Positions 26,086 through 34,688 are shown, numbered from the stretch's first letter. The stretch: 64,000 nt of DNA from Clostridium weizhouense (GCF_019431045.1 NZ_JAHXPT010000012.1:1-64000); one strand, 5' to 3'. Notes: generated by a model not told the origin, from the letters alone. Numbers and translations: made by a program.

Positions 26086-27135
26086 ATGAGATGTTTAAAG
26101 AATCTACTAATTTTTATTATGGTTCTAATTACGACAATGTTTTTACCGATAGAAATTAATAAAAACAATACTTATGCTAATTCAAATTTTATTAAAAAAG
26201 CTCCTATTAAAATAGGCGTATTTTTACATGATTTTAATGAATATCTTACGCTTGTAAAACAAAATTTAGAAGATATTCAAAAAGAAAATCCAGATAAAGT
26301 TGAATTTACCTTTTTTGATGCAAAAGAAAATCAATCTATACAAAATGAAAGTATTGACAAAGCTCTTATAGAAGATTATGATGTTTTAATTGTAAATTTA
26401 CATACTATAAAATTAAATGAAGTGGAAAATATTCTAAATAAAATAATTAAAAAAGATATACCATTAATTGTATTTAATGAACCAGACAAAGATTTAATAA
26501 ACTTTGTTGGACGATATGGTGTTTTTATAGCAACTCTTGGTGAGGAATCTGGCATTTTAGAAGGGCAGATTCTGGCTGATGAATGGAATAATCATAAAGA
26601 AATTATAGATAAGAATAAAGATAACATATTGCAATATATTATGTTAAAAGGAAGAATTGGTAACCCATTAGTAGATCAAAGGACCAAGTTTGCAATTTCA
26701 ACACTTAATGAAGCTGGAATAAAAACAGAAGAGCTTACATCATTCAATGGTGAGTGGAGTAAAGATTTAGCTAGAGAGGCTATTGAATCTATGTTTTTAA
26801 AATATGGGAACAGAATTGAAGCTATAATTTCAAATAATGATGCTATGGCAATAGGTGCTATTGAAGCCTTACAAAAATATGGATATAACAAAGGTAATAA
26901 ATCAATGACTATTCCAGTAGTGGGAATTGATGGAATACCAGAGGCTATAGAATTGGTTAATAAAGGATATATGACAGGGACTGTTATCCAAGATCCTCGT
27001 GCTAATGCTGAAGCTCTTTATAAGGTTGGAATGAATCTAGCTTATAAAAAACCTCCTCTTGAGAATACAGATTATAAATTTGATGATACAGGAAATGTAA
27101 TTAGATTACCTTACAAGGAATATAAAAAGCAATAA
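26086..27135 (+). CDS. Periplasmic sugar-binding protein, MglB-like, orphan
   Basis: 349 residues. A hydrophobic N-terminus (about residues 5-22) acts as export signal or anchor; no lipobox Cys is seen, which is unusual for a Gram-positive binding protein. The fold is type I periplasmic binding protein: 'IKIGVFLHDFNEYLTLVKQNLEDI', 'IEAIISNNDAMAIGAIEALQKYG', 'PVVGIDGIPEAIELVNKGYMTGTVIQDPRANAEALYKVG', which match the galactose-binding protein MglB group. The usual partners (ATPase and permease) are absent nearby, so it may feed a distant transporter or serve a sensor kinase. GGAGG precedes the ATG; a terminator follows. Confidence 0.82.
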   Translation: MRCLKNLLIFIMVLITTMFLPIEINKNNTYANSNFIKKAPIKIGVFLHDFNEYLTLVKQNLEDIQKENPDKVEFTFFDAKENQSIQNESIDKALIEDYDVLIVNLHTIKLNEVENILNKIIKKDIPLIVFNEPDKDLINFVGRYGVFIATLGEESGILEGQILADEWNNHKEIIDKNKDNILQYIMLKGRIGNPLVDQRTKFAISTLNEAGIKTEELTSFNGEWSKDLAREAIESMFLKYGNRIEAIISNNDAMAIGAIEALQKYGYNKGNKSMTIPVVGIDGIPEAIELVNKGYMTGTVIQDPRANAEALYKVGMNLAYKKPPLENTDYKFDDTGNVIRLPYKEYKKQ

Positions 27136-27150
27136 TATATTTATATAAAT

Positions 27151-27193
27151 AAAAACACCGTATTATTTAGTAGATAAATTTTACGGTGTTTTC
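27151..27193. terminator. Bidirectional terminator after the sugar-binding protein gene
   Basis: AAAACACCGTA and TACGGTGTTTT pair perfectly across a loop of about 17 bases. Confidence 0.85.
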
Positions 27194-27492
27194 ATATTGT
27201 ATAAAATTTAGATTAAAAAAATAAGATTTACTTAGTTATAATTTATCTTAAATAAAGTGTTTAATATTTACTCATAATCTCCTTCTTTCATAATTTTGTA
27301 TGAAATTATAATATTCCTTAAAAGAGAATATGTTAAAGTTAAAACACAATTTACAAAGTGATTAAATATAAGAATAATTAAAAAATTATTACAATGATAG
27401 TATATGTAATATTATTCTTGTAATTTTATATATGAGCGAATATAATTTATTTAAATGTAAATGCAAATCTATTGCAAATAAGCGAGACTTAT
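27194..27492. promoter_or_regulatory. Spacer before the CobW-type genes
   Basis: AT-rich with no ORF. TGCAAAT occurs twice at 27460-27482 separated by a few bases, a direct repeat that could be a regulator site for the metal-related genes that follow. This is suggestive only. Confidence 0.3.
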
Positions 27493-27567
27493 ATGGAGAC
27501 TAAAATAAATATAGTATCTGGATTTTTAGGTGCAGGAAGAATTTCTTTAATAAAAAGATATAAATAA
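27493..27567 (+). pseudogene. Remnant of a CobW/P47K-type GTPase gene
   Basis: 24 codons encode 'METKINIVSGFLGAGRISLI' then 'KRYK' and a stop. This is the N-terminal strand and P-loop of a CobW-family GTPase (G-F-L-G-A-G-K-T-S/T in intact members), with Lys-Thr changed to Arg-Ile. The rest is gone. The intact gene 26 bases later begins with the same motif, so this looks like a tandem paralogue that has decayed, or its 5' end. Confidence 0.65.
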
Positions 27568-27593
27568 TCCAATCACAATTTAGAGGTGAAAAG

Positions 27594-29201
27594 ATGAAGA
27601 TAAAAATTGAAATAGTTATGGGGTTTCTTGGCTCAGGAAAAACTAATTTTATAAATTCTATGTTACAACAGGAAGAATTACAAAATGAAAGTATTGTAGT
27701 TATCCAAGATGAATTTGGAAAATGTGAAATAGAATCTGATTTTAATAATCATAAATCAAGTAAAATAATTGTAATAAAAAATGATGAAGGTAAAGAAATT
27801 GATGTAGATTATGTTAAAAAAATTATAAGTGAATATAATCCTAATAGAATTTTTATTGAAGTAAATGGTATGAAAAATTCTAATAATATTATTAATATAT
27901 TTAATGAGAAAAGTATAACCAAAATATGTAGAATTGATGACATAATAAGTATAATTAATATAAGAAAATTTCCTATGTATTTTAGAAATATGAAAAGTAT
28001 AGTTGGAACCCATATTTTTAATAGTGAAACTATAATTTTAAATAATATAAGTAAGTTAGAAAAGAATGATTTTCTAGATACACTAAAAGAAATTAAAAAT
28101 ATTAATGAAACAGCTAATATTCTTAAACATGTTTCTATAATAAATGAAAATCAAGAAAAAGAAGAAGATTATTTAGAAATAGAAAAGCATTCTTTTGTTT
28201 TTAATACTTTAGTATATTTAATTCCGTTAATATTTATATTAACTTACTTTATTATAATTACAACATTAAATATTGATATATCTAGTGAATACTTAGATAA
28301 ATTTAGAAAGTTTAATACTATGTTTATAAGCATATTGATTCAAGGCTTACCTTTCATTCTTATTGGAAGTTTTGTATCAGCAATAATTCAAAGTTGTATA
28401 TCGAGAGATAAGTTGATGAAATTATTTCCTAAAAATATTTTTTTATCATGCATAGTTGCAGCTTTGGCAGGGATATTATTTCCTATATGTGATTGTGGGA
28501 CTATACCAGTTGTTAGAGGGCTTATGAAAAAGAAAGTACCAATAGCAGCAGGAGTTACTTTTATGTTAGCATCACCAATAGTAAATCCAATAGCCATTAT
28601 TTCAACTATATATGCTTTTCAAGGAATGAAATCTGTAGTAATTTATAGGGTATTTACAGGTATAATAATTTCAATTTCAGTAGGTCTTATTATGCAGTTT
28701 TTTACAAAGAAAGATGAGGAAATTTTAAAAAGTAGTGAAGATATAATTGAGTGTAATTGTGGATTTTGTAATGAAGGTTATGATTATAATAAAAGCAAAT
28801 TAGAAAAGGTAAAGTCTATATTTATTCATGCCGCAGATGAATTTTTTAATGTAGGAAAATTTATGATTATAGGAATTTTTTTATCTAGTATTTTCCAAAG
28901 TATATTATCATTAAATAATAGTAGCTATATTCCAAATGATAATAGAAGTTCACTTTTGTTTATGATAGGACTAGCTTTTTTACTTTCAGTATGTTCAACT
29001 TCAGACGCCTTTATTGCGAAAGGATTTTTAAAGCAATTTTCAATAAATTCTGTAATGGGATTTTTAGTAGTTGGGCCTATGTTAGATGTTAAAAACACAA
29101 TTATGCTTTTGGGAAGTTTTAACAAGAAATTTGTATTAAAGTTAATATTTGTTATTATTATAGTGTCATTTGGAGTTTTAATTAATTGTAATTTAGCTTA
29201 G
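27594..29201 (+). CDS. Fusion of a CobW-type P-loop domain with a YraQ/DUF318-type permease
   Basis: 535 residues. Residues 1-190: CobW-like start 'IEIVMGFLGSGKTNFINSML' with an intact P-loop (G10-F-L-G-S-G-K-T17); the C-x-C-C metal motif of true CobW chaperones is missing and the domain is divergent. From about residue 200 follow eight or so membrane helices of the YraQ/DUF318 permease family, with 'GILFPICDCGTIPVVRGLMKKKVPIAAGVTFMLASPIVNP' and 'VCSTSDAFIAKGF'. A cytoplasmic loop carries 'ECNCGFC', a likely metal site. Relatives are implicated in metal or metalloid transport. The RBS is GAGGTG. The DUF1980-type partner follows at 29488. I infer nucleotide-gated metal movement. Confidence 0.8.
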   Translation: MKIKIEIVMGFLGSGKTNFINSMLQQEELQNESIVVIQDEFGKCEIESDFNNHKSSKIIVIKNDEGKEIDVDYVKKIISEYNPNRIFIEVNGMKNSNNIINIFNEKSITKICRIDDIISIINIRKFPMYFRNMKSIVGTHIFNSETIILNNISKLEKNDFLDTLKEIKNINETANILKHVSIINENQEKEEDYLEIEKHSFVFNTLVYLIPLIFILTYFIIITTLNIDISSEYLDKFRKFNTMFISILIQGLPFILIGSFVSAIIQSCISRDKLMKLFPKNIFLSCIVAALAGILFPICDCGTIPVVRGLMKKKVPIAAGVTFMLASPIVNPIAIISTIYAFQGMKSVVIYRVFTGIIISISVGLIMQFFTKKDEEILKSSEDIIECNCGFCNEGYDYNKSKLEKVKSIFIHAADEFFNVGKFMIIGIFLSSIFQSILSLNNSSYIPNDNRSSLLFMIGLAFLLSVCSTSDAFIAKGFLKQFSINSVMGFLVVGPMLDVKNTIMLLGSFNKKFVLKLIFVIIIVSFGVLINCNLA

Positions 29202-29487
29202 TATATAAGTTCCAATAAAGTTTGTTCATTAATATAAATTTTAGAATATTTATAAATAGTATTTCTTATTAGTAGAGTGAGGAACTTATATAGAAAAATT
29301 TATGATATTATGCTTCTAACTAGATATTTTTAATTAAAGATATAATTTTATATGAAAATTATATAAAAAGTATAAATGTAATAACTTAATTAGAACATAT
29401 ATATATTAAAAAATAACAGAATAATATGTTTTGCATACTATTTAGGTATTTTTTAATATTTTAAGATTGATTGAAAGAAGGTCAGAT
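29202..29487. other. Spacer between the permease fusion and its partner
   Basis: AT-rich with no ORF or obvious structure. The G-rich RBS AGAAGG of the next gene lies at its end. Confidence 0.4.
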
Positions 29488-30327
29488 ATGAAAAAATTAA
29501 ATTCAGATATTATTATAAAGATATCAATATTACTTGGTTTTTCATTATTTTATTTTAAAATTATTGTAAATAATGAGTTGACAATGTATGTACATCCAAG
29601 AATTGTTCCTTTTGTAGTTTTTGGAATGATATCTATGTTTATAATTGCATTATTTTTAGTTAAAGATATTTTTCAAAATAAAAAGAAAAAAATTAAGTTT
29701 AAGAATTATATAATTTTTATGATTCCACTAATTATGATATTTTTTATGGAAAGTAATAGTGTAAGTTCTACTGCAATTAAAAGTAGTGATATCAATGTAA
29801 ATACAACTTCTAATGTAATATCAGATAGTAATTTAAATAATCTTTCAAGAGATAATATTAATCAAGATAATAATTTAGAAAACGACTCAAGATCTGATGT
29901 GTATAAAGAAAAATATGAAAATAATCTACAAGTTACAAGTGATAAAAAGGAATTAGATATTAAAGATAATGTTATAAACATAAATTCCAAAAACTTTATA
30001 TTTTCACTTGATGAAATTTTAGCGAATCCAGAAAAATATGTAGGACAGGACATAGAAATAACAGGATTTGTGTATAAAGATAAAAATATTAAAGAAAATG
30101 AATTTATAATAGGAAGATTTATGATGGTATGCTGTGCAGCAGATATGCAAATTGCAGGAATCAAGTGTGACATTAATAATCTAGAATCCTATGATAATGA
30201 TACATGGGTAAAAGTAAAGGGAAAAATAAAAACTGACATTTATGAAGGTACTATAGAACCAGTTATAGTAGTTGAAAAGATAGAAAAAGATCTTAATCCA
30301 GATACCTCATATGTATATCCATTTTAA
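29488..30327 (+). CDS. TIGR03943/DUF1980-type permease-associated membrane protein
   Basis: 279 residues from the ATG at 29488, after AGAAGG; a TTG seven codons earlier is also in frame. Three membrane helices (about residues 8-27, 36-57 and 68-85) precede an Asn/Ser-rich linker. The C-terminal domain is 'FSLDEILANPEKYVGQDIEITGFVYKDKNIKENEFIIGRFMMVCCAADMQIAGIKC', where the C-C pair and later Cys are the family's conserved residues. Proteins of this type travel with YraQ/DUF318 permeases (YcgR/YcgQ in Bacillus), as here. Probably the second subunit of the transport system at the membrane. Confidence 0.85.
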   Translation: MKKLNSDIIIKISILLGFSLFYFKIIVNNELTMYVHPRIVPFVVFGMISMFIIALFLVKDIFQNKKKKIKFKNYIIFMIPLIMIFFMESNSVSSTAIKSSDINVNTTSNVISDSNLNNLSRDNINQDNNLENDSRSDVYKEKYENNLQVTSDKKELDIKDNVININSKNFIFSLDEILANPEKYVGQDIEITGFVYKDKNIKENEFIIGRFMMVCCAADMQIAGIKCDINNLESYDNDTWVKVKGKIKTDIYEGTIEPVIVVEKIEKDLNPDTSYVYPF

Positions 30328-30335
30328 AATTTGGT

Positions 30336-30554
30336 TATGTTTTAAGTGAATGTTGATATTGTAGTATAAAGCTCATGGACAGGGGAATTTGCTTTAAGAA
30401 CTCTAAAATAAAGCTTAGTCCAATTAATGCATGCTCCCAATCAAAGATTGTTGACAAGCAATTAATTGTACAAATCTTCATTGAGAGTTCTAAAAAGTAA
30501 ATTTTAATGCCAGTTCGCCCTTATACTAGAATATCAACACTGTTTTAAAACATA
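30336..30554 (+). ncRNA. Structured element, possible ncRNA or MITE
   Basis: Terminal stem TATGTTTTAA (30336-30345) / TTAAAACATA (30545-30554). Inside it GTTGATATT (30352-30360) / AATATCAAC (30530-30538) and AGTATAA (30363-30369) / TTATACT (30521-30527) extend the same stack. A hairpin GCTTTA (30391-30396) / TAAAGC (30409-30414) carries the loop AGAACTCT (30397-30404), which complements AGAGTTCT (30484-30491), a potential pseudoknot. A further hairpin AAGATT...AATCTT lies between. No ORF fits. A 55-bp version of the ends only is found at 63283-63337. Both a structured RNA and a miniature transposable element fit; an Rfam match was not testable. Confidence 0.5.
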
Positions 30555-30813
30555 GCGTAAAATTTATTGTAAAAGAATAAATTTTAATTAACAAAGGAAT
30601 TGAAAAATTAGAATTAGATATTTTATAAAAATAGTACTATTTTGAAATATAAATTAAACTATAAAAATAAAAATACAAATTAACATTACGAAATTGAAAG
30701 AATATCGTAATTTAAATCGATACTAAAATAAAAATATTTAGTTTAAAATTAACCCATACCTTAGATAAGTGAAAAATAATTATTTAAGATTCATATAAAT
30801 GGAGGGATTAATT

Positions 30814-31320
30814 TTGAAAAAAATATTTATAACATTAGGAATAATAGGAACATTAATAATTGGAGCAGGTATAGGTACTAGAAGTTTAGTATATCCATTA
30901 ACTAATAAAGACACTATAAAAAAATATTCTAAAGAATATAATGTAAAGCCAGAAGTAATTGCTGCAGTAATACATTTTGAAACTAACTTTAAGCCAACAC
31001 CTTATAAAGAAGGACATAAAGTTGGTTTAATGAACATAAATGATACTCAAGGTCTTAATATGGCTAAAGAAATGGGATTGAATATTACAAAACCTGAAGA
31101 TATCGCATCCGATGATGTAAATATAGCACTTGGAACATGGTATATTTCTAACAATGGTGGTGATTCAAATTTAAATGATATGATGGGGCAATGGATTTTA
31201 CGTAATAATGATGAAGATGATAAAGAAAAAATGGTTGAATATGCAAAAGAATATTATGGAGAAAAAGTAGAAAGCAGAGCTAAAGTTTATAAGATGTTAT
31301 ATCCAGAACTTCAATTTTAA
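30814..31320 (+). CDS. Lytic transglycosylase-like (SLT) protein, exported
   Basis: 168 residues from a TTG start 7 bases after GGAGGG; the ATG at 30799 precedes that RBS and is not favoured. The N-terminus 'KKIFITLGIIGTLIIGAGIG' is a signal or anchor helix. The domain 'KYSKEYNVKPEVIAAVIHFETNFKPTPYKEGHKVGLMNI' matches the SLT lysozyme-like fold, with the catalytic Glu in H-F-E-T-N-F and the G-L-M-N-I of motif II. It should cut the MurNAc-GlcNAc bond of peptidoglycan outside the membrane. Its terminator lies at 31380-31421. Confidence 0.83.
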   Translation: MKKIFITLGIIGTLIIGAGIGTRSLVYPLTNKDTIKKYSKEYNVKPEVIAAVIHFETNFKPTPYKEGHKVGLMNINDTQGLNMAKEMGLNITKPEDIASDDVNIALGTWYISNNGGDSNLNDMMGQWILRNNDEDDKEKMVEYAKEYYGEKVESRAKVYKMLYPELQF

Positions 31321-31379
31321 ATATATATTACTCTTCACAGTTAGCTTATATAAGCAATATGAAGAGTAAAAAAAATTAT

Positions 31380-31421
31380 ATCCTAAAGTAGAGATTTCAG
31401 AATTTCTATTTTAGGATTTTT
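31380..31421 (+). terminator. Terminator of the SLT gene
   Basis: ATCCTAAAGTAGA and TCTATTTTAGGAT form a stem with one mismatch, followed by TTTTTA. Its stem resembles the orphan terminator at 1324. Confidence 0.75.
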
Positions 31422-31440
31422 ATTAGGCATATGAATAAAA

Positions 31441-31571
31441 AATAATAAGTCCAAAATGCTCTGAGTATTTTTCGTTAGGCAAGGAAGCATATTTCTCTGA
31501 TAGCTAGCCTATTAGGCAAATCTGCTGACGCAGTATAATGGAAAATAGGTTTGGCAAATGGACTTGTTATT
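31441..31571. repeat. 131-bp inverted-repeat element of unknown nature
   Basis: AATAATAAGTCCA (31441-31453) and TGGACTTGTTATT (31559-31571) are 13-bp terminal inverted repeats with one mismatch. A T-run follows the right arm and an A-run precedes the left. The interior is noticeably more GC-rich than its surroundings, with TTAGGC occurring twice (31475 and 31512), which suggests internal folding. It contains no ORF. It could be a MITE or a structured RNA. Confidence 0.55.
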
Positions 31572-31628
31572 TTTTTTGATTATGTCTTATCTTAAATTTT
31601 TTGCTTTAAGTAAAATTAACAAAATTCT

Positions 31629-32260
31629 TTATACTTCTTCATATATTAATTTTATAAAAATATTCTCTTCATGTTCATTTAATACATCATTTAGTTCATC
31701 TTGGTTAATAGGAGTTCCTAATTTAAGAAGATTGCTCATAAAACTATCTGAATTTGCATGAAATAAATATACTTCTGTTCCTAAATTTAAATCAATATTA
31801 TTAGTAAAATATTCAGATGAATATTTTAAAAGATTTTCATCTATATTACAATTCCCGCTGGCAAAACCATTATTTTCATCATTGCCTAAAAGAAAGTTTA
31901 TTTTATTATTTTGAAGATTCATAACTATAATTTTATTATCATTTTCTACTTTTTCACATGTGTTGTCTTTAAGCATACTTGTAATTCTTTGTTCCTTTAT
32001 TTTTTCAGTATTTTTATAAACTTCATACATAAACGTTATCTTATAATTTTTGTCTTTAGGAAGATTTTTTAGATGATACATTAATACTTTATTTCCAGTT
32101 ACATTAATACTTTATTTCCAGTTACATTTAATAAATAGGTCTCATTTTTGGATAATTCTTTATATACAAGTTCTGTTTTATTATTTCTAGTAAGATAACA
32201 ACTTATTAATAATAGTGCTGAGACTAAAATTAATATCGTTAATTTTAATTTTTTGTGCAT
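31629..32260 (-). pseudogene. Lipoprotein gene frameshifted by a 23-bp tandem duplication
   Basis: The ATG at 32260, behind an AAAAGGGGGAA RBS, encodes 'MHKKLKLTILILVSALLLIS' then Cys, a lipoprotein signal (L-I-S-C), and runs 53 codons to a stop at 32099-32101. Exactly there the 23-base unit at 32078-32100 is repeated at 32101-32123. Removing one copy joins '...LLNVTGNKVLM' in frame to 'YHLKNLPKDKNYKITFMYEVYKN...', the 150-codon downstream frame. The restored protein would be about 202 residues, an exported lipoprotein of unknown function. Either a natural slippage mutation (possibly reversible) or an assembly artefact. Confidence 0.85.
32078..32123. repeat. Exact 23-bp tandem duplication
   Basis: Two adjacent identical copies (32078-32100 and 32101-32123), a length not divisible by three, inside a coding region. 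Confidence 0.97.
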
Positions 32261-32726
32261 AATAGTTATATTCCCCCTTTTAAAAAGTTAAATAAATGTA
32301 TAAAGAGCAATTACTATATTTAAAAATATTTAAATATTAATATAATAGATATAAATATCTATCTTATAATATGCAGTTTAATTTAAATTGCGTGCATGCA
32401 ATTTTGTTACTATAAATTGATTATACAATATTTGGTATAATTAAGTATTGACAATATTTAATTCTTAATAAAACATTAATGAAGGATAAAATTAAAAAGT
32501 AAATCCTTTTTGTACTTCTAATTTTTATAACAATGTATTTAAAAGTAAATATATAATTATTGGCTTTTGACAATAATTATATATAAGAGTAATATAAAAA
32601 TAACTAATTTTTATCAAATTAATATTAAATTTATTTTTTAGTATTAATTAAATGATTTATAAGTAAATTTTAAATTATTATCATAGTATATTATTGAAAA
32701 ATAATTTTTAAATAGGAAGTAACTTT
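32261..32726. promoter_or_regulatory. Promoter region of the first Fe-S unit
   Basis: TTGACA (32567-32572), 17-base spacer, TAATAT (32590-32595), preceded by ATTGGCTTT. The promoter matches the one at 34236-34264 closely. About 130 bases separate it from the gene. The rest is AT-rich spacer, including the presumed promoter of the minus-strand lipoprotein gene. Confidence 0.7.
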
Positions 32727-33110
32727 ATGTGTATAGAAGAATTATCAGATACTCTTATAGATCATTTTAATTATCCAAGAAATATTGGAATAATTGATTA
32801 TCCAAACGGAGAAGGATTTAATGGAGATCCAAAGTGTGGAGATTACTTAGAAATATATATAAGAGTAGAAAATAATTTAATTGAGGATATTAGTTTTTTA
32901 GTTTTTGGATGTTTTGGAGCCATTGCTACTGGTAGTATGACAATGGAACTTGCAAAGGGAAAAACTTTAGAAGAAGCTTTAAAGATTACTGAAGAAGATA
33001 TTATACAAGCTTTAGGAGGATTGCCTGAAGACAAAAAGCATTGTTCTAATTTGGGGGTTACGGCACTCAAAAATGCTATTAAGGACTATTATAGTAAGGA
33101 GAAGAATTAA
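32727..33110 (+). CDS. U-type iron-sulfur scaffold protein (copy 1)
   Basis: 127 residues, IscU/NifU N-terminal type. The three cluster-ligand Cys are visible: 'GDPKCGDYLEIYI', 'LVFGCFGAIATGSMT' and 'KKHCSNLGV'. Copy 2 at 38123 has the usual C-P-A-x-I-A-T at the second site; here it is C-F-G-A-I-A-T. It should hold a nascent Fe-S cluster for transfer. No cysteine desulfurase gene is nearby. The RBS is AGGAAG. The stop overlaps the next ATG by one base (TAATG), so it is coupled to the MBL gene. Confidence 0.88.
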   Translation: MCIEELSDTLIDHFNYPRNIGIIDYPNGEGFNGDPKCGDYLEIYIRVENNLIEDISFLVFGCFGAIATGSMTMELAKGKTLEEALKITEEDIIQALGGLPEDKKHCSNLGVTALKNAIKDYYSKEKN

Positions 33111-33949
33111 TGAGTTTAAAAATAACAACTCTTATAGAAAATGAGCCTGATCAAAATAATTTTTTGATTAATGAACATGGACTTTCTTTATATATAGAAA
33201 TTAATAATATAAAGATTTTGTTTGATACAGGTCAAAGTGGGAATTTTATTAAAAATGCAAAAAAATTAAAAGTTGATTTAAATAATTTAGATTATGTAAT
33301 ATTAAGTCATGGACATTATGATCATAGTGGTGGATTTATGAAGTTAGTAGAAAACATAAATAATTCATTTAAATTAATAGTTGGAGATGGATTTTTAAAT
33401 AAAAAGTATAAATTATTAGAAGAAAATAAATATAGATTTAATGGTAATACTTTTGATGAAAAATTTATTAAACAAAATAATATTCCTACAAAGTATATTA
33501 ATGAAGATACTTATAATATTAGTGAAGATGTAATTGTATTTTCTAACTTTGAAAGAAGTACTGACTTTGAAGTTCTTAATAAAAAATTTTATATCAAGAA
33601 AGATACTAAATATATAATTGATGAATTTTTAGATGAAATAGTATTAGCTATTAAAGTTAAGGAAGGATTAGTAGTTATACTTGGATGTTCACATGTTGGA
33701 GTTGTAAATATTTTAAAAACAATAATGAAAAGAACAGGTATGCCTATTTATTGCGTAGTTGGAGGAAGTCATTTAATTGAAGCAGATGACTTTAGATTAA
33801 AGAATACAATTAAATTTTTAAAAGAAAACAATATTTCTATTTTGAGATTGTCTCATTGTACAGGAGAAAAAGGTATAAGAGAACTTCAATGTGAATTTGG
33901 AGAAAAATTTGTATATAATAATACTGGCAATATTATTGAGATTAGTTAA
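33110..33949 (+). CDS. MBL-fold metallo-hydrolase
   Basis: 279 residues. The metal motif 'VILSHGHYDHSGGF' (H-x-H-x-D-H) is intact, with further ligands in 'LGCSHVGVVNI' and 'LSHCTGEKGI'. The organisation matches the MBL proteins often found next to NifX/MinD-type Fe-S genes, called 7,8-dihydropterin-6-methyl-4-(beta-D-ribofuranosyl)-aminobenzene-5'-phosphate synthase-like. The reaction here is not known. It ends with its own terminator at 33988. Confidence 0.87.
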   Translation: MSLKITTLIENEPDQNNFLINEHGLSLYIEINNIKILFDTGQSGNFIKNAKKLKVDLNNLDYVILSHGHYDHSGGFMKLVENINNSFKLIVGDGFLNKKYKLLEENKYRFNGNTFDEKFIKQNNIPTKYINEDTYNISEDVIVFSNFERSTDFEVLNKKFYIKKDTKYIIDEFLDEIVLAIKVKEGLVVILGCSHVGVVNILKTIMKRTGMPIYCVVGGSHLIEADDFRLKNTIKFLKENNISILRLSHCTGEKGIRELQCEFGEKFVYNNTGNIIEIS

Positions 33950-33987
33950 AGATAGTAAATAAAAAGATTATATATGCTTTTTGTAAG

Positions 33988-34039
33988 TAGCAAACGAATG
34001 TGTTGAATTATTATTTAGACATATTTGTTTGCTATTTTT
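33988..34039 (+). terminator. Terminator of the MBL gene
   Basis: TAGCAAAC (33988-33995) and GTTTGCTA (34027-34034), with further partial pairing inside, followed by TTTTTA. Confidence 0.8.
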
Positions 34040-34227
34040 ATTGTTTAGAAAATTATATCCTTAGAAAGTTATGGATAACTTAAATCATATTTTTAAAATG
34101 TTAAGAAATAAAAACTAAAGAATAAAAAGAATATATATTCGCCCGATTTTTCTTTTTTTACATGCATTCAAAAAGGTAAAAAAGTAAAAATTTATGAATT
34201 AACATATTTTAAATAAATAAAAATATA

Positions 34228-34284
34228 ATTGGCATTTGACAATAATAAAAAATAGGAGTAAAATCATAATTAGCAAATGCCAAT
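34228..34284 (+). promoter_or_regulatory. Promoter flanked by an 11-bp inverted operator
   Basis: TTGACA (34236-34241), 17-base spacer and TAAAAT (34259-34264). ATTGGCATTTG (34228-34238) and CAAATGCCAAT (34274-34284) are perfect 11-bp inverted repeats on either side of the promoter. The left arm overlaps -35 and the right arm lies just past -10, the place for a repressor such as the Fur-family protein encoded at 37199. Confidence 0.65.
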
Positions 34285-34304
34285 AAAGTTAGGGAGATGA
34301 TTAA

Positions 34305-34670
34305 ATGAAAATAGCAATTTCAGCAAAGGGAAAAAATATTGATGATTTACTTGATATGAGATTTGGAAGATGTGAGTATTTTCAAATATGTGATACAGAA
34401 AGTGCAGAGATTAAAATTTTAGAGAATAAAGGGATATTAGCAAGTGGGGGAGCAGGCATAGCAGCTTCTAATCAATTAATTGATGAAAATATAGATGTTA
34501 TTATTACAGGAAATCTTGGTCCAAATGCTTTTGAACTTATTGAAAAAGCAGAGATTAAGGCATATAAATGTGAAAGTATTTCTATAAAATCAGCATTAGA
34601 TAAATATAAAAATAATGAACTTGAAGAAATACAAATTGCAGGTATGTCACATCATGGAATGCATAATTAG
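34305..34670 (+). CDS. NifX/NifB-type cofactor-binding protein (copy 1)
   Basis: 121 residues. 'MKIAISAKGKNIDDLLDMRFGRCEYFQI' is the classical start of the dinitrogenase iron-molybdenum cofactor-binding domain (PF02579). 'GGAGIAASNQLIDENIDVIITGNLGPNAFELIEKAEIKAYKC' and a C-terminal His-rich tail 'MSHHGMHN' complete it. Such proteins bind or carry complex metal-sulfur clusters; nitrogenase genes are absent, so the role is not nitrogen fixation. First gene of the second unit, after the operator at 34228. Confidence 0.88.
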   Translation: MKIAISAKGKNIDDLLDMRFGRCEYFQICDTESAEIKILENKGILASGGAGIAASNQLIDENIDVIITGNLGPNAFELIEKAEIKAYKCESISIKSALDKYKNNELEEIQIAGMSHHGMHN

Positions 34671-34688
34671 ATTGGAGGAATAGAGGCT

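Noticed and set aside
31328..31369. Terminator TTACTCTTCA / TGAAGAGTAA after the SLT gene
   Set aside because: The stem is followed by an A-run, not T, on the plus strand; the next hairpin at 31380 is a proper terminator.
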